From: an uncultured Alphaproteobacteria bacterium
Lineage (GTDB): Bacteria; Pseudomonadota; Alphaproteobacteria; RF32; CAG-239
Direction: 5' to 3'
DNA: 64,000 bases
NCBI GenBank assembly: GCA_944391485.1
Contig: CALXTQ010000021.1
Span: 1 to 64,000, forward strand
A program made the position numbers and the translations under genes. This document shows positions 60,843-64,000 of this stretch, piece by piece. The notes under the pieces are model-generated. The model was not told the origin of the DNA. It made no database searches and was given only the letters and a program-made list of their open reading frames with translations. Positions within the stretch are counted from its first letter, which is position 1. Each line of letters begins with the position of its first letter.

Positions 60843-61043
60843 ATGGGAGGAGTATTTAGATCGCCGTCGCCGGCGCCCGTTGTCGATACGCAGGCCATTG
60901 CCGCCGCTGCCGCCGAAGAGGAGCGCAAAAAGGCTCAGGAAAGGCGCCGCCGCGGTTTGGAAGGAACGGTAAAAACATCCTATACCGGAATTCTGGATAG
61001 CGACGACAAAGAATTTAAACGCAAAAAACTGCTTGGGGAATAG
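60843..61043 (+). CDS. small phage structural-module protein
   Basis: A 66-residue protein starting MGGVFRSPSPAPVVDTQAIA, with a charged helix (EEERKKAQERRRRG) and a short conserved-looking GTVKTSYTGIL. Small proteins of this type, with MGG plus prolines, sit directly before portal genes in many short-tailed phages. Function unknown. Two bases separate it from the portal gene. Confidence 0.65.
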   Translation: MGGVFRSPSPAPVVDTQAIAAAAAEEERKKAQERRRRGLEGTVKTSYTGILDSDDKEFKRKKLLGE

Positions 61044-61045
61044 CC

Positions 61046-62569
61046 ATGGACGATAAGTTGGAAAAACTGGTAACGCGTTATCAGAAAGCCGCGGCTAAAA
61101 AAGCGGACTGGGAGGAACATTGGCGCGAATGCTACGAATATGCTTTTCCGCAGCGGGAAAATGTCAGCGTGAACGGGTACGGCGAAAATTACGGAGCCAA
61201 AAAGAATCTGCATCTGTACGACGGAACGGCTCCGGACGCCGTGGATCAGCTTGCGTCTTCCCTTCTGGCGGAACTGACGCCGCCCTGGGCAAAATGGTTC
61301 GGGCTGAAAGCCGGAAACGAATTGACCGAAACCGAAAGCGCCCAGATAGCGGATACTCTGGAAAAAACGTCCGATGTCATGCTGCAGAATTTTGAACATT
61401 CAAATTTTGCGGTGGAAATTCACCAGTGTTATCTGGACTTGGTAACGGCGGGAACGGCCTGTTTGATGTTTGAAGAAGCGCCGGTCGGAGAAGCTTCGGC
61501 TTTTCAGTTTTATGCCGTTCCGTTGAGAGAAATCGCCATAGAAGAAAGCGCTTCCGGAAAAATAGACACGACTTTCCGCTGTTCCGGAATATCGGCGGCC
61601 GGAATAAGGGAACGTTTTCCGGAATGCGAAATTCCCGCTGAGTTTCAAAAACGCTGTGAGGACGATCCCGATTACCGGGTTCGGCTTATTGAGGCCGTGA
61701 TCCCCCGCAGCGGCCGCTGCGGTGTCTGCGGATACGAATATACGGCATTTGTCTGCGACGACGGTTTGGGGCCGGAACAGGGTTTCATCGTCAGGGAAGG
61801 CGTGTTTGAAACTTCGCCTTTCATAAATTTCAGATGGCTCAAGGCGCCAGGAGAGGTTTACGGCCGTTCTCCGGTCATGAAAGCCCTGCCGGATATTAAA
61901 ACGGCCAATAAGGTTGTAGAGCTGATTTTGAAAAACGCATCGATTTCGGTAACCGGCATCTGGCAGGCTGAGGATGACGGCGTTCTTAATCCGGCCAATA
62001 TCAAGCTCGTGCCGGGCGCCATAATTCCCAAGGCTGTCGGATCCAAGGGACTCACGCCGCTGGAGGCGCCGGGAAAATTTGATATTTCCCAGCTGGTTCT
62101 GGAAGATCTGCGCAAGCGCATCAATCACGCGCTTCTGGCTGACAGGCTTGCCGAAGTCAATACGCCGGCTATGACGGCGACGGAAGTTCTGGAACGCTCC
62201 GCCGAAATTGCCAGAATCCTGGGGGCGAGTTTCGGCCGGATGCAGAGCGAGCTTTTGACTCCTCTGCTGAAACGGGCTTTTTATATTCTGCGCCGCCGGG
62301 GTGATATCATGAATTTTGACCTCGATGGAAAAATTGTCGATCTCCAGTACAAATCGCCTCTGGCTCTGGCGCAGGCGCGTAAAGATGTCGGCAATATTTC
62401 CGAATGGGTCAGTCTGGTGGCGACTTTGGGAACTGACGGCATGGCCGCCGTAAACTTTTTTGAAGCGGCCAAATGGCTGGGAAAAACTTTGAATGTTCCG
62501 GCCGGCCTGATTATCGAAAACAAACCGGAGCTGCCGGTTATGGAGGGGGCAAATGCCGCAGACCTATGA
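61046..62569 (+). CDS. portal / head-tail connector protein (T7 type)
   Basis: A 507-residue dodecameric portal through which DNA enters the head. Signatures of the T7-like head-tail connector family: WEEHWRECYEYAFPQRENV at the N-terminus, YDGTAPDAVDQLASSL near 55, SLLAELTPPWAKWF, and the C-terminal TPAMTATEVLERSAEIARIL near 372. The typical length is about 500. Start follows the preceding stop by two bases, and the end overlaps the Bbp19-like gene by 17. Confidence 0.92.
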   Translation: MDDKLEKLVTRYQKAAAKKADWEEHWRECYEYAFPQRENVSVNGYGENYGAKKNLHLYDGTAPDAVDQLASSLLAELTPPWAKWFGLKAGNELTETESAQIADTLEKTSDVMLQNFEHSNFAVEIHQCYLDLVTAGTACLMFEEAPVGEASAFQFYAVPLREIAIEESASGKIDTTFRCSGISAAGIRERFPECEIPAEFQKRCEDDPDYRVRLIEAVIPRSGRCGVCGYEYTAFVCDDGLGPEQGFIVREGVFETSPFINFRWLKAPGEVYGRSPVMKALPDIKTANKVVELILKNASISVTGIWQAEDDGVLNPANIKLVPGAIIPKAVGSKGLTPLEAPGKFDISQLVLEDLRKRINHALLADRLAEVNTPAMTATEVLERSAEIARILGASFGRMQSELLTPLLKRAFYILRRRGDIMNFDLDGKIVDLQYKSPLALAQARKDVGNISEWVSLVATLGTDGMAAVNFFEAAKWLGKTLNVPAGLIIENKPELPVMEGANAADL

Positions 62570-62780
62570 AACCGGGCAGATGACTGACGGCGAAATCCGT
62601 CAGGCTTTTGCCAGATGTTTTGCAACCAGAGAGGGACGAATAGCCCTCTCTTTTTTAAACCGTATAACCCTCGGGCGCTATCTCGGGCCGGAAAGCACCG
62701 CGGATGAGCTGCGTCATCTGGAAGGGCAGCGGCATTTAGTAAGTTACATAAATGCGCTGGCGGGTTATCACAACAACTGA
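62553..62780 (+). CDS. Bbp19-like phage protein
   Basis: A 75-residue protein with the pattern FATREGRIALSFLNRITLG and LRHLEGQRHLVSYI, matching the small Bbp19-type proteins found between portal and scaffold in short-tailed phages. Exact function unknown. ATG follows GGAGGGGG and overlaps the portal stop. Confidence 0.75.
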   Translation: MPQTYETGQMTDGEIRQAFARCFATREGRIALSFLNRITLGRYLGPESTADELRHLEGQRHLVSYINALAGYHNN

Positions 62781-62791
62781 AAGGAAAAGTA

Positions 62792-63490
62792 ATGGATAAA
62801 AACACTGCAGACGATCTGACTGCGCAGGCTTTTTCTGCTGGGCCGGAGGAAAAACCGGCAGGGCTTCCCGACAAATTCTGGGATGAAAAAAACGGAAGAG
62901 TCATGCTGGAGGCGTTGATCGAGGACTACAATTATATGGCATCGCGCGATGAAAACCTTGTCGAAGGCAATAACCGCCGCCTGCCGGAAAGTTATGACCA
63001 ATACGATATCAGAATTCCTCATCCTTTTCTGGAACGGGATGAAGAGGTTTTTAAGCGCATGTATGAAAAAGGCTTTACCAACGATCAGGCGCAGCTCGTT
63101 TATGATCTGGCCAGCGAAAGAGTCATTCCGGTGCTGGATCAGCTGACGATGAACTATGAGGCGGAAAAGCAGCTGGAAAAACTGACGCGCTATTTTGGCA
63201 GTCAGGGCAAGTTTGACGAAGTTTCCCGTCAGATTTCCGCCTGGGCGCGGCAAAACCTTCAGCCGGAAATCTACGACGCTCTAGCCTCGACCTCGGAAGG
63301 AGTCATCGCTTTGTATAAAATGATGTCGTCGAACGAACCCGTCCTCGGCAGAGACCGCGACTTTGAGGAGGAACTCAGCGAGGATTCCCTGCGCAAAATG
63401 ATGGAAGATCCGCGGTATTGGCGCGATAAAGATAAAGACTATATCGCCAAAATCACCCGCGGCTTCGAAAAACTTTACCCCGAGAAATAA
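62792..63490 (+). CDS. probable capsid assembly (scaffolding) protein
   Basis: A 232-residue acidic, mostly helical protein. LPDKFWDEKNGRVMLEALIE near residue 25 recalls T7-type capsid-assembly proteins, followed by YEAEKQLEKLTRYFGSQGKF and an acidic C-terminal helix region. Its position between the portal and capsid genes supports a scaffold role. No catalytic motif. Confidence 0.75.
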   Translation: MDKNTADDLTAQAFSAGPEEKPAGLPDKFWDEKNGRVMLEALIEDYNYMASRDENLVEGNNRRLPESYDQYDIRIPHPFLERDEEVFKRMYEKGFTNDQAQLVYDLASERVIPVLDQLTMNYEAEKQLEKLTRYFGSQGKFDEVSRQISAWARQNLQPEIYDALASTSEGVIALYKMMSSNEPVLGRDRDFEEELSEDSLRKMMEDPRYWRDKDKDYIAKITRGFEKLYPEK

Positions 63491-63491
63491 A

Positions 63492-63508
63492 ATCCCCGGG
63501 GTTTTTTA
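63492..63508 (+). terminator. weak hairpin between scaffold and capsid genes
   Basis: AATCCCCGGGGTTTTTT follows the scaffold stop: a short GC palindrome with a T run. It may reduce transcription before capsid or protect the mRNA end; it is not a strong terminator. Confidence 0.45.
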
Positions 63509-63536
63509 ATTCAATAAAATTAATGGAGAAAATATA

Positions 63537-64000
63537 ATGTCTACACAAGTTAGCGAATCTTTTGTCAAACAATTTCAGGCGGATGTGCATCTGGCCTATC
63601 AGCAAAACGGTTCAAAACTGAAAAACACCGTTCGTTACAAAAACAATGTCAAAGGGTCGTCAACCGTTTTCCAGAAGGTCGGAAAGGGCATCGCCTCTCA
63701 GAAAGCCCGGCATGGTCTGGTTCCGGTTATGAGTCTCGATCATACGCCGGTTGAATGCGAACTGCAGGATTTTTATGCCGGCGACTGGGTTGATGCTTTG
63801 GACGAGCTGAAGCTCAGCATTGACGAAAGACGCGTCATTGCAAATTCCGGAGCCTATGCTTTGGGACGCAAGACCGATGAGTTGATTATCGAAGCTTTGT
63901 CCAAAGCTTCCGCGGCCAACGATGTCGGCTCTTATACGGAAGTTCTCAGCAAGGCGAACATTCTTGCCGCTTTTGCCAAACTGAATGAAAACGATGTTCC
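63537..64000 (+). CDS. major capsid protein (partial, runs off right edge)
   Basis: Frame from ATG 63537 (behind GGAG) continues open to the window end, about 154 residues seen. MSTQVSESFVKQFQADVHLA, then QQNGSKLKNTV and YALGRKTDELIIEALSK resemble the coat proteins of T7-like/short-tailed phages infecting Alphaproteobacteria. Position after the scaffold gene supports this. The C-terminal part is outside the window. Confidence 0.85.
   Translation, partial: MSTQVSESFVKQFQADVHLAYQQNGSKLKNTVRYKNNVKGSSTVFQKVGKGIASQKARHGLVPVMSLDHTPVECELQDFYAGDWVDALDELKLSIDERRVIANSGAYALGRKTDELIIEALSKASAANDVGSYTEVLSKANILAAFAKLNENDV

Larger units (their letters stand above)
56077..64000. mobile_element. prophage, left part; podovirus-like head genes
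   Basis: From just after the HAD-like gene to the window end there are only phage-type genes: repressor with divergent operator region, lysis genes (SleB-like hydrolase, holin-like), terminase, T7-type portal, Bbp19-like protein, scaffold and capsid. The order matches short-tailed phages of Alphaproteobacteria. No integrase or replication gene lies between repressor and terminase, so those are either beyond the right edge or missing. The left attachment site should be within 56077-56172 but cannot be defined from one border. Confidence 0.85.

Overview
The window looks like chromosomal DNA of an alphaproteobacterium. It carries CtrA and the ChpT phosphotransferase (cell-cycle phosphorelay proteins confined to that class), an hpnCDE squalene/hopanoid set, flagellar fliI/fliJ, a folate-type TrmFO and RNase E with a large acidic insertion in its S1 domain. 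Core genes are moderately GC-balanced. The left edge is clearly AT-richer. I cannot name the genus from sequence alone.

Layout. (1) 1-4243: the right end of an integrative element seated at the 3' end of tRNA-Gln(TTG). It carries a tyrosine integrase, a PD-(D/E)XK-like protein and a stand-alone reverse transcriptase, and it runs off the left edge. (2) 4607-13881: a large autotransporter, a HAD phosphatase, single-chain glycyl-tRNA synthetase, two tiny membrane proteins, a CoA-disulfide-reductase/rhodanese fusion, an SMR exporter and a coiled-coil membrane protein. (3) 13882-17783: a structured leader followed by ffh-rpsP-rimM-trmD-rplS. ffh most likely starts at an AUU codon. (4) 17883-23447: a charged repeat protein, then trmFO-hpnC-hpnD-hpnE on the minus strand. 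(5) 23593-29677: secreted protein, chpT, a CheY-like receiver and cheR, facing ctrA; then fliI-fliJ. This is a small cell-cycle/motility neighbourhood. (6) 29820-35334: sodB, unknown genes, tRNA-Glu(CTC) with an adjacent 149-bp tandem palindromic repeat, a single-domain chromate transporter, a GltD/PreT-like flavoprotein and small envelope proteins. (7) 35440-46053: holC-degP, hflK-hflC, mrp, two unknown genes and rne-bepA. (8) 46577-56076: amiC-type amidase, PBP1A, prfB with its programmed +1 frameshift, an alpha/beta hydrolase, an AsmA/YhdP-like giant and a HAD-like protein. (9) 56077-64000: the left part of a podovirus-like (T7-type head) prophage. It has a CI-like repressor with a symmetrical operator/promoter switch, lysis genes, terminase, portal, scaffold and the start of the capsid gene. 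It runs off the right edge.

The most interesting items are the reverse transcriptase/nuclease cargo of the tRNA-Gln island, the AUU start and structured repeat-bearing leader of ffh, the 149-bp palindromic tandem repeat fused to the tRNA-Glu 3' end (reminiscent of translatable palindromic elements), and the prophage switch with one operator half-site used three times. No CRISPR array, insertion sequence or rRNA gene was seen.
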